A DNA stretch of 64,000 nucleotides from Endoryza foliicola (GTDB lineage Bacteria > Bacteroidota > Bacteroidia > Chitinophagales > Chitinophagaceae). The stretch lies in contig OZ245715.1 in NCBI GenBank assembly GCA_965226965.1, positions 1,860,001-1,924,000 of the forward strand, written 5' to 3'. Under the pieces are notes generated by a model. The model was given only the letters and a program-made list of their open reading frames with translations, did not search any database and was not told where the DNA came from. Shown one piece after another: positions 34,473-44,002 of this stretch (positions within the stretch are counted from its first letter, which is position 1; every line of letters starts with the position of its first letter). A program made the position numbers and the translations under genes.

Positions 34473-35038
34473 GTAACCCGGTTTTTCGTTGGACCTAGTA
34501 TTGAACGTAGAAAGGGCTGTGTTACTGTTTTGGTGCAAGGGTTGGAGGGGGGTAAATTGAGAAATTAGGGGGAAACCTGTAGGGACAATTAATAATTAAG
34601 AATTAATAATTAATAATGGAACAGCCGGCGGTTAGGGTGTGTTCACCGCAGAGTCCGCTAAGTCCGCAAAGGAGTCGCGAAGTTTCGTTTGTTACTGTTT
34701 TTGTTCTTTCTGCCTTTTCCTTATTCCTTCTTTTTCACCGCAGCGGCGCAGCGATCGCAGCGGCAACGCAGCGCTGGCGGTCCTTCTGTATTTCCTCCCT
34801 CTTCTATCTTCCATCCTCCCTCTTGTATTCCCCCTGTTCTTTCTGCTTTCTTTTTCACCACCGATACCACGAATTAGAACAGATTCACACAGATTAGCTG
34901 CTGATATTCAATCAGTCCGACTGCCGGCTGTTCAATTCTTAATTCTTAATTTTTACTTCTTAATTCTCAACCCCCGCTCTTCATTCAAATTTTGCCACTT
35001 CCCCCCATTTGCCTATTTTTGATACGTTGTTGCAAAAA
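34473..35038. repeat. composite intergenic repeat, copy 8, with terminal inverted ends
   Basis: This copy is bounded by inverted ends: AACAGCCGGC at 34620-34629 after a TTAATAATTAATAATGG tract, and GCCGGCTGTT at 34923-34932 before an AATTCTTAATTCTTAAT tract, 294 bp apart between inner edges. Inside are the CCGCAGAGTCCGCTAAG module, the GCGGCGCAGCGATCGCAGC module, the pyrimidine-rich tract and an ACCACCGATACCACG / ACACAGATTAGC module. Frames at 34616-35022 are translations of it. Confidence 0.8.
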
Positions 35039-35389
35039 ATGAAAAAAGGGTCTCCGATATACAAATTACTATCACTATTGGTAGTGACGCTGTTTGTTTT
35101 CAGCATCACGCCCCAATGGGTTTGGCACGACCAATTTTCCCGACACATCGATTCGGTGCACCAACACAAAGATTGTAGCGCCGACGATCTGGTTTCTTAC
35201 AACAAGTTCTGTCATGTTCAAGATTGGGTGGTAGGAACCCCGTTCCTAGAATTGGATGCAATAGAGGCCACCCCCACGCAACAGTTCCTTGTTCATGTTG
35301 AAAGCAATGAACCCTCCTCATTTCATCTTAGTTTTCAAGAAGTCTTTAATAGACGTGGCCCGCCTGCCTTGACTAATTCTGTTTCTTAA
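35039..35389 (+). CDS. small exported His-rich protein, first gene of TonB-receptor operon
   Basis: A 116-residue protein starting at ATG 35039, with a hydrophobic export segment (LLSLLVVTLFVFSITP) and then a His/Asp/Cys-rich part (WHDQFSRHIDSVHQHKDCS, YNKFCHVQDW). That composition could bind a metal ion. It was not recognised as a named family. It lies 26 bp before a TonB-dependent receptor start and is probably cotranscribed, so it may be a periplasmic metal-handling partner. This role is inference. Confidence 0.55.
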   Translation: MKKGSPIYKLLSLLVVTLFVFSITPQWVWHDQFSRHIDSVHQHKDCSADDLVSYNKFCHVQDWVVGTPFLELDAIEATPTQQFLVHVESNEPSSFHLSFQEVFNRRGPPALTNSVS

Positions 35390-35415
35390 TTAGTCATCTT
35401 TAATTGTATTTTATT

Positions 35416-37725
35416 ATGTTCAGACTTCTAAGTCTGGTATTCTTACTTGTATCGATGTATTCGGTACAAGCTCAAAACTGTAGCTTTCGTTTGAGCGGTC
35501 ATATTGAGGACAAGGATACCAAAGAAAAATTGGCAGGTGCTACTTTATTAATCAAAGAATTGAATAAATCGGCCTTGTCGGATAATAATGGCGATTTCCT
35601 TTTCAACGGACTTTGCGCCGGTAAATATACATTGGTAATTTCCCATGCATCTTGTGATACAATTTCGGAATTGCTGGATCTGCAAAAAGACATGCATTTC
35701 GATTTCAAGCTGCTGCACGCTAGTAAAACCCTTGAAAAAGTAGTGGTTTCGGCTTCTAAAGGCATTCAAAGCTCCGGATTTAAAAAGGAGCTAAGTGGCA
35801 TTGCACTGCAAGAAGCAAAAACCGGTTCACTCGCAGAAGCACTTTCAAGATTAACGGGAGTGACCATGCTTCAAACCGGTAATACCATCGCTAAACCTGT
35901 TATTCATGGATTACATGGCAGCAGAATTCTCACCATCAATAATGGTGTACGCCAAGAAGGGCAGCAATGGGGCAATGAACACGCACCTGAAATTGACACG
36001 TACTTGGCAGACAAGCTACTGGTAATAAAAGGAGTAGATGAGTTGCGCTATGGAAGCGATGCTATTGGTGGTGTGGTAATTGTAGATACCAAACCACTGA
36101 GAACTACAGTGGGTACCTCCGGAGTACTACATACCGCCTATGCTACTAATAATCAAGAATACATTGCTTCGGCTCAATTCGAACAACGTCTCAAAAAAGC
36201 TGACGCTTTTGCATACAGGCTTCAAGGCACGTTCAAGAATGGCGCAAATGTAATGACGCCCAATTATCGTCTGAACAATACCGGTATGCAGGAAATTAAT
36301 TTCTCCGTAACAGCCGGATATAAGAAGAAATTGTGGAGCACCGAGTTGTTTTACAGTCACTTCTTTACACAAGTGGGTATTTTTACAGGATCGCATATTG
36401 GGAACATCACCGATTTGGAAAAAGCGATCGCTTCAGACCGTCCCGATGCATCTTTTCTCAATGAACAATCGTATCAAATTAAACGACCCCGCCAACAGGT
36501 GACGCACGATTTGATAAAGTCTCAAACCTCTTACAATTTGAATGGGCATAAAATTAGCTTGTTGGTAGCGGCTCAAATCAATTCACGTCAAGAGTATGAT
36601 ATTGTTCGGAGCGCCTCTTCAAAACCACAGCTTGATTTAAACATCGCCACTTTAACGGAGGATATTTCTTGGGAACGTCCGAGAACAGGAAGGCACCAGG
36701 GAAGCAGTGGGGTGGTAACGATGCAACAAAACAATGTGTATTCAGGTCGGTATTTTATACCCAATTATTTCGCCACAAATTATGGCGTATATGATATCGA
36801 AAAATGGTTTTTTGGAAAATGGGAACTGCAGGCCGGCGCTCGTTTCGATTTCAAGAATATTGCAACAACACGGTTGAAATTCAATGGCGATACGCTCGAT
36901 AATACATTCAAGTTCACAACATTTGGCGCTTCTGTTACGGGTATTTACAACTGGACAGATCAGTGGAAATTGATCGGTAGCTTCAGTCGTGCAACCCGGG
37001 CTCCCTATGTAAATGAATTGTTGTCGGATGGTATTCATCATGGAACAGCAACCTATGAAAAGGGCGATATAAATTTGGTTCCTGAGAAATCGTCCAATCT
37101 ATCCATCACTGTACAGCATCACGATAAGGCTGATAAATGGCAAATGGAATTGTTGTTTTACGGAAATTACATCAACGATTTTATTTACCAGCAACCCAAA
37201 CCTGATGCGCCTGTATTGACCATCGCCGGGGCTTTCCCTCTTTGGCAGTACGAACAAACAGATGCTTTTTTATATGGATTAGATGGTCAAACCAATTTGA
37301 AAGTAACAAAATCTCTTGAATGGGATGTTAAATGGTCGATCCTGTATGCGAGAAATAGGAAGACAAACGATTGGTTGATTATGATGCCCGCAAATCGCTA
37401 CAATAGCGGTCTGAAGTATACATTTAAAGATGGCTTAAAGAGAAGCAATTCCTATCTGAATTTGGAATATCAGTATGTTGACAAGCAACGAAGAGTTCCA
37501 ACAGCAAACGGTTTAAAGTATGATTACAAAGCTGCGCCGGCGGCTTACCAACTGGTCAATTTATCGGTAGGAACAGATACCGAATGGTGGGATCACAAAT
37601 TCAATTTTTCAATTTCAGCTCGCAATTTGTTTAATGTTACGTATCGCGACTATTTAAATGCAATGCGGTATTTCACCGATGAAATGGGTAGGAATATCAT
37701 TATTCGCGCAAGTTTTAATCTGTAA
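35416..37725 (+). CDS. TonB-dependent receptor with carboxypeptidase-like N-terminal domain
   Basis: A 769-residue outer-membrane receptor. The ATG at 35416 is preferred to an upstream TTG because MFRLLSLVFLLVSMYS is a signal peptide. Domains: carboxypeptidase-regulatory-like (about 25-110), plug domain (VVSASKGIQSSG, GVTMLQTGNT, PVIHGLHGSRILTINNGVRQ, GSDAIGGVVIVDT), then a 22-strand-type barrel ending in an aromatic-rich C-terminus (IIIRASFNL). The His-rich plug segment (GNEHAPEID) and the neighbouring exported His-rich protein make a metal or metal-cofactor substrate plausible. Confidence 0.87.
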   Translation: MFRLLSLVFLLVSMYSVQAQNCSFRLSGHIEDKDTKEKLAGATLLIKELNKSALSDNNGDFLFNGLCAGKYTLVISHASCDTISELLDLQKDMHFDFKLLHASKTLEKVVVSASKGIQSSGFKKELSGIALQEAKTGSLAEALSRLTGVTMLQTGNTIAKPVIHGLHGSRILTINNGVRQEGQQWGNEHAPEIDTYLADKLLVIKGVDELRYGSDAIGGVVIVDTKPLRTTVGTSGVLHTAYATNNQEYIASAQFEQRLKKADAFAYRLQGTFKNGANVMTPNYRLNNTGMQEINFSVTAGYKKKLWSTELFYSHFFTQVGIFTGSHIGNITDLEKAIASDRPDASFLNEQSYQIKRPRQQVTHDLIKSQTSYNLNGHKISLLVAAQINSRQEYDIVRSASSKPQLDLNIATLTEDISWERPRTGRHQGSSGVVTMQQNNVYSGRYFIPNYFATNYGVYDIEKWFFGKWELQAGARFDFKNIATTRLKFNGDTLDNTFKFTTFGASVTGIYNWTDQWKLIGSFSRATRAPYVNELLSDGIHHGTATYEKGDINLVPEKSSNLSITVQHHDKADKWQMELLFYGNYINDFIYQQPKPDAPVLTIAGAFPLWQYEQTDAFLYGLDGQTNLKVTKSLEWDVKWSILYARNRKTNDWLIMMPANRYNSGLKYTFKDGLKRSNSYLNLEYQYVDKQRRVPTANGLKYDYKAAPAAYQLVNLSVGTDTEWWDHKFNFSISARNLFNVTYRDYLNAMRYFTDEMGRNIIIRASFNL

Positions 37726-37744
37726 TTATCTAAAATTAAAAATC

Positions 37745-38308
37745 ATGAAATTCAATAAAGTAAAAGCATTTGTTCTGGTTCTATTGTTAGGTGCAACAGT
37801 AGCTTCTTGTAAAAAAGTAGCCGTAGAAGAAAACGATGAAGAAGTTTTGACCACACTCCAACTTACGTTTACACCTGCGGCTGGAGGTAGTTCTTTAGTA
37901 TATAAGTTTGATGATCCGGATGGTCCGGGTGGTAATGCTCCCACAACCGATCAAATAGTATTAGCCCCAAATACTACATACAATGTGAGCATCGCTGTGT
38001 TGAACAAAACGGCATCTCCGGTAGCAGATATTACAAGTGAGATTTTGACGGAGGCAATTGCGCATCGTTTTTATTTCATCCCCGCTTCCGGTACAAATAT
38101 TTCCGTTTCCAATTTGAGTAAAGACGTAGATGGAATTTCCGTTGGACTCACCTCTACTTGGACTACAGGGGCCGCAGCCACCGGAAGTATTCAAGTGGTG
38201 TTGAGACACTACCCCGGTACTCCTCCAAATAAAGCCGAGTCGGATGATGTATCGAGTACAAAATCAGGAACCGATATTGAAGCTACATTCGCAACAAAAA
38301 TTCAATAA
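37745..38308 (+). CDS. lipoprotein partner of TonB receptor
   Basis: A 187-residue lipoprotein; the ATG at 37745 gives a signal with lipobox TVASC (Cys22). It has Gly/Thr-rich beta strands and HRFYFIPASG and VVLRHYPGTPPNKAES at the end; the latter is typical of outer-membrane lipoproteins found next to TonB receptors in Bacteroidota. It starts 19 bp after the receptor stop and is followed by a strong terminator, so it is the last gene of the operon. The ligand is unknown. Confidence 0.65.
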   Translation: MKFNKVKAFVLVLLLGATVASCKKVAVEENDEEVLTTLQLTFTPAAGGSSLVYKFDDPDGPGGNAPTTDQIVLAPNTTYNVSIAVLNKTASPVADITSEILTEAIAHRFYFIPASGTNISVSNLSKDVDGISVGLTSTWTTGAAATGSIQVVLRHYPGTPPNKAESDDVSSTKSGTDIEATFATKIQ

Positions 38309-38325
38309 GAACTTCTATAATAGTC

Positions 38326-38355
38326 AAGCCCCGCAATTGAATTGCGGGGCTTTTT
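38326..38355 (+). terminator. intrinsic terminator of the TonB-receptor operon
   Basis: A perfect 12-bp stem AAGCCCCGCAAT / ATTGCGGGGCTT around the loop TGA, followed by TTT. It lies 18 bp after the lipoprotein stop. The end is nearly symmetrical, so it can also serve the converging gene at 38413-40362. Confidence 0.92.
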
Positions 38356-38412
38356 AGTCGGAGTGAACAAAGTGATCCCTGAAAAACTATGTAAAAATTG
38401 ACTTACTGCGTT

Positions 38413-40362
38413 TTAATTGATAACGATGGTGATGGTATGGCCTTTTCCGCTCACATAGTACACACCTGAAATGAAGTTGCTCATATCGAGGGTTACGTAA
38501 CCGGCCTGTACTTGTTTAGACCAAAGCACTTGTCCGAAACTGTTGTACAATTGAAGATCCATCGGTTCTTCTACTTTTACTTCCATGATTTTATTATAGA
38601 TCGGGTTTTTGACGATGGTGATCAGTTGTTTTGAATTGGTGAAGCGCACAACTTTTACTTCACTGTAACTGAAGTTTCCGTCTAAATCGATCTGCTTAAT
38701 TCTATAGTAATTGTTGTTGCTTACGGGGTTCCGGTCTACAAAACTGTAGTTACTGGTAAACCCACTGTTGTTTTGAGCACTGATTCTTCCAATAGTATAC
38801 CAATTTGTTCCATTTACACTTTGTTCAATATAGAATTCTCGTGTATTGGTTTCTGTAACGGTGCTCCATTGAAGAATAACTTCTTGTTGCTTTTTCTGCG
38901 CAGAGAAACTGAGCCATTTCAGAGGTATCAGTGAAAGTCCGCTTTTCTGAGCAGAAAAATTGGAAGTACTTCCGGTCAACGCAAAGTTAAACATTTGGCC
39001 TGCGTTCTCATTTTTTTGATCGATTAAGAAAACCAAACCCGTATTTGTACCCGATGATGCACCATTGTTAAAAGTATATTGAGCTATTAAGTTTGTTTCA
39101 CTCGCCGGATTTACTTCTCGGTTCATGTTATTGGCAATTTCCGTAGCAGTTCTTACAGTATTCCAGATCCTGACTTCATCGAGGAATCCGTTGTAGAAAT
39201 TGCCATTGGTTTGAATCATCCCTAGCGCAATGCGTGTTGGTGCCGAGCGAAGTGATGTTCCTCCGGTTCCGGTGGCTTCCTGGGCTCCGTTAACATAGAG
39301 TACCATGGCGCCTGTTGATTGTTTCCAAGTGGCAGCAATATGTACCCAAGAGCCTGTATTCACAGCAGAGGTAGAGGTAATGGTCACATCCGGTTGGCCA
39401 ATGCCAAAAGCTGCTCGGTTACCTGTCATAGTTATACCGAAATCAGTAGTAACGCCTCCAACTTCTGCATCTACAAGGCCTGTACCGCTGTACCATTGCG
39501 ATCCGGCACTTCCACCACCTGTTTGTGTTGTTTTCATCCAAAATTCAATGGTGAAATCAGAAGTAACCGATTTGGGAATAATGGCTGCATCATTTGAACC
39601 GTCAAAATTGAGAGAGTTGGCAGTAAATTGAACCGGACTTGCAGTGAATGTGGGTGAGCTAACCAAAGAGCCATCAACACCACTTGTGTTAGAGCTACTG
39701 TTGACTAGAGTAGTACCCGATCCGTCGTTGCATTTGTAATAGGCAATCAAACCGGCTGCATTTACTGCAGGTCCGCTAAACATTTTTATTTTTAATGTAG
39801 AAGGAGATTGAACGGTGCTCCAGAGGCGTACTTCGTCTATATCTCCGTTAAAATATCTTCTTGATCCAGCGTCGCTCCAATCGCCCAACAACAAGTTTCC
39901 ACTGGGAGCGCCAATTCCGGTGCTGTTAATATTACCAACATCAGATCTCGTACCTACACTTACACCGTTTACATATAACTTCATGCCTTCTTTTGTTCCA
40001 TCCCATACAGCCGCAATATGATACCATAAGCCGGTACTCAAATTGGATGTAGCATAATCAATATTGCTAGCATTTGAGGCGTTGTACATTAGGTAAAAGC
40101 TGAGATTGCCACCATAGATCAATAGTTCCAGTCCCGAGCTATTGGTAGACCTGCTCACAATTTCTTGTGTTCCTGCAAAGCTGTTGAATTTAACAAAGAC
40201 CTCTACTGTTTTAATATTAGATGCATCGAATGCAGCATTTGAGCCTAGATTCGCATAATTACTACCGTTTAGAGTTAAACTGTAATTTTGAGCGTATGTA
40301 AAAAGACTTAACGTTAATAAGATCGGGGGTAAGGTTAGTCTTTTCAATAAGGTCGTGAACAT
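38413..40362 (-). CDS. LamG-domain surface protein with T9SS-like C-terminus
   Basis: A 649-residue secreted protein; the ATG at 40362 precedes the signal peptide (MFTTLLKRLTLPPILLTLSL). Two concanavalin-like LamG-type domains (about 35-220 and 245-440) share the WYHIAAVWDG / WVHIAATWKQ and DEVRLWSTVQS / DEVRIWNTVRT patterns. A later fibronectin-III-like segment (ILQWSTVTETNTREFYIEQS) leads to a C-terminal sorting-type domain (LYNSFGQVLWSK, FISGVYYVSGKG). It is likely exported by type IX secretion and attached to the surface, possibly for carbohydrate binding. Confidence 0.82.
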   Translation of the reverse strand: MFTTLLKRLTLPPILLTLSLFTYAQNYSLTLNGSNYANLGSNAAFDASNIKTVEVFVKFNSFAGTQEIVSRSTNSSGLELLIYGGNLSFYLMYNASNASNIDYATSNLSTGLWYHIAAVWDGTKEGMKLYVNGVSVGTRSDVGNINSTGIGAPSGNLLLGDWSDAGSRRYFNGDIDEVRLWSTVQSPSTLKIKMFSGPAVNAAGLIAYYKCNDGSGTTLVNSSSNTSGVDGSLVSSPTFTASPVQFTANSLNFDGSNDAAIIPKSVTSDFTIEFWMKTTQTGGGSAGSQWYSGTGLVDAEVGGVTTDFGITMTGNRAAFGIGQPDVTITSTSAVNTGSWVHIAATWKQSTGAMVLYVNGAQEATGTGGTSLRSAPTRIALGMIQTNGNFYNGFLDEVRIWNTVRTATEIANNMNREVNPASETNLIAQYTFNNGASSGTNTGLVFLIDQKNENAGQMFNFALTGSTSNFSAQKSGLSLIPLKWLSFSAQKKQQEVILQWSTVTETNTREFYIEQSVNGTNWYTIGRISAQNNSGFTSNYSFVDRNPVSNNNYYRIKQIDLDGNFSYSEVKVVRFTNSKQLITIVKNPIYNKIMEVKVEEPMDLQLYNSFGQVLWSKQVQAGYVTLDMSNFISGVYYVSGKGHTITIVIN

Positions 40363-40695
40363 GATGCTAAGGTTTGTACGTAATGCTTCAAATACGTACA
40401 AACCCTCCGTTTCTTATATTTTCAATTTTAATTTGATTGGAATTTTTCGAATATAGAAGGAAATGCTTAGAGCTAAATCTGGGTTTTTCTCTGTTTTAAA
40501 AGAAAGAACCTAATTAACAAAAAGCTTACGATTGGAGCGTTTGGCACTACTCAATGGTTATCAGTTGATTTTGGATTTCGTTTTTTCTTAAGAATTGTAT
40601 TTTAATGTCAATAAGAGGAAAGTCTTATTGCAGCATAACTGCCGGGGCCGGAAAACCATCGTTTTTGTTACTTAGCATAGTAAGCTGCTTTCAAT
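40363..40695. other. gene-free gap between LamG protein and fucosidase
   Basis: About 330 bp. It contains the upstream region of the LamG gene and the downstream end of the fucosidase gene (both minus). I see no composite repeat, no tRNA and no credible gene. TTCTTAAGAATTG near 40587 is a short palindrome of uncertain meaning. Confidence 0.5.
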
Positions 40696-42378
40696 CTATC
40701 GTCTTGCTCGTATCTTAAACACCCCTCTATTCTGAAACACTTCATTGTCCGATTTCATATAGAGTGTGAGCTTTGTATGACTGTTGCGGTCTATTTGGGC
40801 GGTTCTATTGATATTGAAAGAACTGTGTCCCGTTTTCTGTAAGTATTCCTGTTGGGTGTTTTCTCCATCAAATTCAAGATAGGTTTCTACTATATAGGTG
40901 CCGGTAATGGCAACATCGGCTACCATGGCAATTTCGTACTGACCGGGTTTGGTGATGAAGGAATCCAAATTCAATACCAAGGTGTCTGCGCCATTTTTAA
41001 AGGTCTTAGTATCATAGCTGCCGCACACTTTCCACTCGGGGTCGTTCTGAATGGTTACACTGGGTTCAAAATTCGAAACATGATAGGCTGAAACCGATCG
41101 CCACTTAGGGGCCAATTTGTTTTTGGTTACATTAATTCGAATGTCCGTTGTAGTGATTGTTTTGAATGCTTCGATTTTTTTGCGTCCCACCGATTCTCCT
41201 TTCGCTATTTCCACCCATTTCCCATTCACTTTTGCTTCAATGGTGTAGGCCCTGATTCTATGACCGTATTGATACTGTTCTTCCAATACGATATGATTGA
41301 TGGCAGTTGGCTTTTGGAAATGTAAAATCGGGTTGATGGCAATGGGTAATTTGAGTTGTGCTACCGGCTTTTCAAAACGCTTTTGTAGCTCAGCTCCGAA
41401 AGCTCGATACAAGGATACATCATCGGGAACTATTAAACCGGTGGTGTCGGGACAAGAGTTGATCAATAAATTCCCTCCATAGCCTACAGATTTGTAGTAC
41501 ATATCAATCAGCTCTTCTAAAGACTTGCGTTTCTTTTCTTTTTCCTTACTCCAAAACCAATAATGATCATACAAGGGCGCATCGGCTTCTAGTGGCGCCC
41601 AAGCATCACCATCAGGAGTATCATCGTACTGCGTGGCCAATCCCAATTTCAATCTACCGGAGGGAACCGTATTCCAAACCGGGTAACTGAGCTTGCCCGA
41701 TTCAGTACCCGGCCAACGCAAGCTTGCATAAGGACTTTGAAAGATCGTTGCTTTTGAAGCATACTTCTTTAATATATCGCCCACTTCTACGACACAGTTT
41801 CCATCAAACCAAACCTCAGCCATTTCGCCATAGTTTGTCAGAACTTCTGTTAATTGTTGACGAAACACTTTATTATAGGCTTCTTGTAAACTAGGATCTT
41901 TTGTTTTGCCTCCGCTTCCAATACCGGCTCCATAGGCTACGTCGCCCGGATAGATGTACACGCCCATCTTAATTCCATATTTCTTGCAAGAAGCGGCTAC
42001 TTCTTTCATCAAATCGCCTTTGCCATTTTTCCAAGGAATATTGCGTACACAGTATTCGGTGGTTTTTGTAGGCCACCAACAAAATCCACCCACATGTTTC
42101 GCTACAAAAATGATTTCTTTCGCACCCCAAGATTTCGCCACTTCACACCATTGGTCGGTGTTCAGCTTTGAAGGATTCAACCGACTGATATCAAATTTTC
42201 CTGTTTCATCGTATTCGTTGCCGGTCCATGTAGCTACGCCAAAATGCACGAACATGATGCGTTCACGTTCTTGCCACTGGTATTGCACGGCACTAGGTAC
42301 GGCGATGTCTGATTTTTGTGCATTTGCAAAAAGGAACTCAAACACCAACAAACAACCAAGTGCTATTTTCTTATTCAT
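40696..42378 (-). CDS. alpha-L-fucosidase, glycoside hydrolase family 29
   Basis: A 560-residue secreted enzyme with signal peptide MNKKIALGCLLVFEFLFANA. The catalytic TIM barrel begins at about residue 30. HFGVATWTGNEY and KHVGGFCWW are early barrel-strand signatures and AEVWFDGN carries the nucleophile Asp192. A C-terminal region (about 330-560) with LPIAINPILHFQKPTAINHI and a beta-sandwich (YHVSNFEPSVTI...) follows as a discoidin-like or C-terminal domain. It removes terminal L-fucose from glycans. It probably acts in the periplasm or outside the cell. Adjacent genes are not fucose-specific. Confidence 0.9.
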   Translation of the reverse strand: MNKKIALGCLLVFEFLFANAQKSDIAVPSAVQYQWQERERIMFVHFGVATWTGNEYDETGKFDISRLNPSKLNTDQWCEVAKSWGAKEIIFVAKHVGGFCWWPTKTTEYCVRNIPWKNGKGDLMKEVAASCKKYGIKMGVYIYPGDVAYGAGIGSGGKTKDPSLQEAYNKVFRQQLTEVLTNYGEMAEVWFDGNCVVEVGDILKKYASKATIFQSPYASLRWPGTESGKLSYPVWNTVPSGRLKLGLATQYDDTPDGDAWAPLEADAPLYDHYWFWSKEKEKKRKSLEELIDMYYKSVGYGGNLLINSCPDTTGLIVPDDVSLYRAFGAELQKRFEKPVAQLKLPIAINPILHFQKPTAINHIVLEEQYQYGHRIRAYTIEAKVNGKWVEIAKGESVGRKKIEAFKTITTTDIRINVTKNKLAPKWRSVSAYHVSNFEPSVTIQNDPEWKVCGSYDTKTFKNGADTLVLNLDSFITKPGQYEIAMVADVAITGTYIVETYLEFDGENTQQEYLQKTGHSSFNINRTAQIDRNSHTKLTLYMKSDNEVFQNRGVFKIRARR

Positions 42379-42680
42379 TTTAGAAAAAATTATTTCGCTA
42401 AAATAAATGAATTTCAGGGCTCAACCATTCAATGGCAGACCCAGATCTGATTTTAAATTTATTTAGAAAGTATTCTTAGAAACAGTTAAGTCTATTACAA
42501 TTCTCCCCTTTCGTATTCCTAATTTTTTGGAAGCTGCCCAACCAAATGAATTGTATCGGCATCATTCATTTAAGTACTGATATAGTTTAATTGAATTTAG
42601 ATTTCTCACAATGGTCATAGGTTAGGTTAGTTGGGGTACGCAGGTGGCTGCGGCCCCATTTTTTTTGGGTGCTTAAAAAT
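42379..42680. other. gene-free gap upstream of fucosidase
   Basis: About 300 bp containing the upstream region of the fucosidase gene (start 42378, minus). I see no repeat of the composite family and no credible gene. Confidence 0.5.
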
Positions 42681-42710
42681 TAAAAAGGGGTGCCGACCAA
42701 GGCCACCCCT
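42681..42710 (-). terminator. intrinsic terminator after the 42734 gene
   Basis: On the minus strand the stem AGGGGTG / CACCCCT, with internal GGC/GCC pairing, is followed by TTTTTAATTTTT. It lies 24 bp after the stop of the 42734-43819 gene. Confidence 0.8.
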
Positions 42711-42733
42711 AACCATAACTGATTATCCTAAAC

Positions 42734-43819
42734 TTATTTACTCGTTACGTCTGTACGTTCATACGGCCCTTTGAACTTAGTAATGTCAATAGGGAAGTGA
42801 CGAGTATTCATATTGTTGATTTGAAGAACATTCTTCAAATTGGTTGCCGAGTGTTCAAAACCGGTAGCATCACCGGTGTCATAATCATTCAAACGAAGGC
42901 CTTTCGCTTCATTCATCATAGCCATAGGATCGTCTAAATAATAGTAAATTACTGCTAAGTTGTAGTAGCTCGCATAACGAAGCTTGCGCTCCCGCTTGCT
43001 TTTTCCATTATATACTCTTTTTATTTTATTGAAGTAGTCAATAGCCGGTTGGAGCATTTCTCTGATTTCATCGGTAGGCTTTTCTGCGCTCATTCTAAAG
43101 AATGCATCACTTACAATTTGGAATGCTTTTCTGTGATCATCGTATTCAGCATCTTTTCTGCTTCCTACGATCCACATGATATCGGTACTTGTAACAGTTT
43201 GATAACCGTAATCTCTTGTAAGCTGATTACTTAAATTGTTCACCGCATTTTGAACATTTCTTCTAAATAAATCTTGTGCAATAGATATAGAATTCAATGC
43301 GAAGTATCCGTCGGCAACAGTTTTAATTGCAAACTCAGGACTTCGGTATACCATTTTATTATTTCTATTGGCGAGCATTCTTTCTTCTAAGTTCATGCCT
43401 CTATAATCTTCTAAGATTGCATTGGCTTGAAAAGTATAGATCACTTCTTGCGAATAGTAAGTACGCGTACCGGTAATTTGACCGTTTCTGTTTTTGATCG
43501 TCTCAATACGTTCCTTAGTAGAAACACTTTCCGGTAAAATGTCTTCGAATCTTATTTTAATTCGGATATGACCATCCCGGTCTAATTTTCTCCAACCATC
43601 AATCCAAACCGATTTTTCCGGACTGATCGTATTCAGCAATGGCTGCATCAATCGAGTTGTCTCGATTTCTACATTGAATGTTCGGTAAGTGGTATCAATT
43701 TGTATTTGGGGAAGTGCCCGGTATTGAGCCGAAATGGAGAACTTGTCTAAGTCCACATTTCTTTGGGCAGATACAGTAGCTGCCAATAACAAGCCTGATA
43801 ATAGTAGACGTGTTTTCAC
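42734..43819 (-). CDS. secreted protein of unknown function
   Basis: A 361-residue protein with signal peptide MKTRLLLSGLLLAATVSA. The start codon at 43819 is GTG. Rich in Arg, Tyr and Asn, with DYRGMNLEERMLANRNN, the segment VSDAFFRMSAEKPTDEI and a helical TPR-like stretch KRERKLRYASYYNLAVIYYY toward the end. I considered GldN of the gliding machinery because of context, but its diagnostic motif (EIDTREKM-like) is absent. No named family was recognised. It is divergent from galactokinase. Confidence 0.6.
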   Translation of the reverse strand: MKTRLLLSGLLLAATVSAQRNVDLDKFSISAQYRALPQIQIDTTYRTFNVEIETTRLMQPLLNTISPEKSVWIDGWRKLDRDGHIRIKIRFEDILPESVSTKERIETIKNRNGQITGTRTYYSQEVIYTFQANAILEDYRGMNLEERMLANRNNKMVYRSPEFAIKTVADGYFALNSISIAQDLFRRNVQNAVNNLSNQLTRDYGYQTVTSTDIMWIVGSRKDAEYDDHRKAFQIVSDAFFRMSAEKPTDEIREMLQPAIDYFNKIKRVYNGKSKRERKLRYASYYNLAVIYYYLDDPMAMMNEAKGLRLNDYDTGDATGFEHSATNLKNVLQINNMNTRHFPIDITKFKGPYERTDVTSK

Positions 43820-44002
43820 TGGTAGGGATTTGTTTATTAACGTAGGAATTAGAGTTTCAGTATGTTAACCACATCTTGTTGGTTATCAATGAATAAAAAA
43901 AGTACGGCGAGTTTGATTATGCATAATATATTACAAATCAATGTCTTGAGAAAAGTGCTCTTATCAACACTCTTAGATATATTTGCATTTTATTTCTTAC
44001 TT

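Noticed and set aside
42734..43819. GldN gliding/T9SS component
   Set aside because: Size and signal peptide fit, but the diagnostic internal motif of GldN is absent; kept as unknown.
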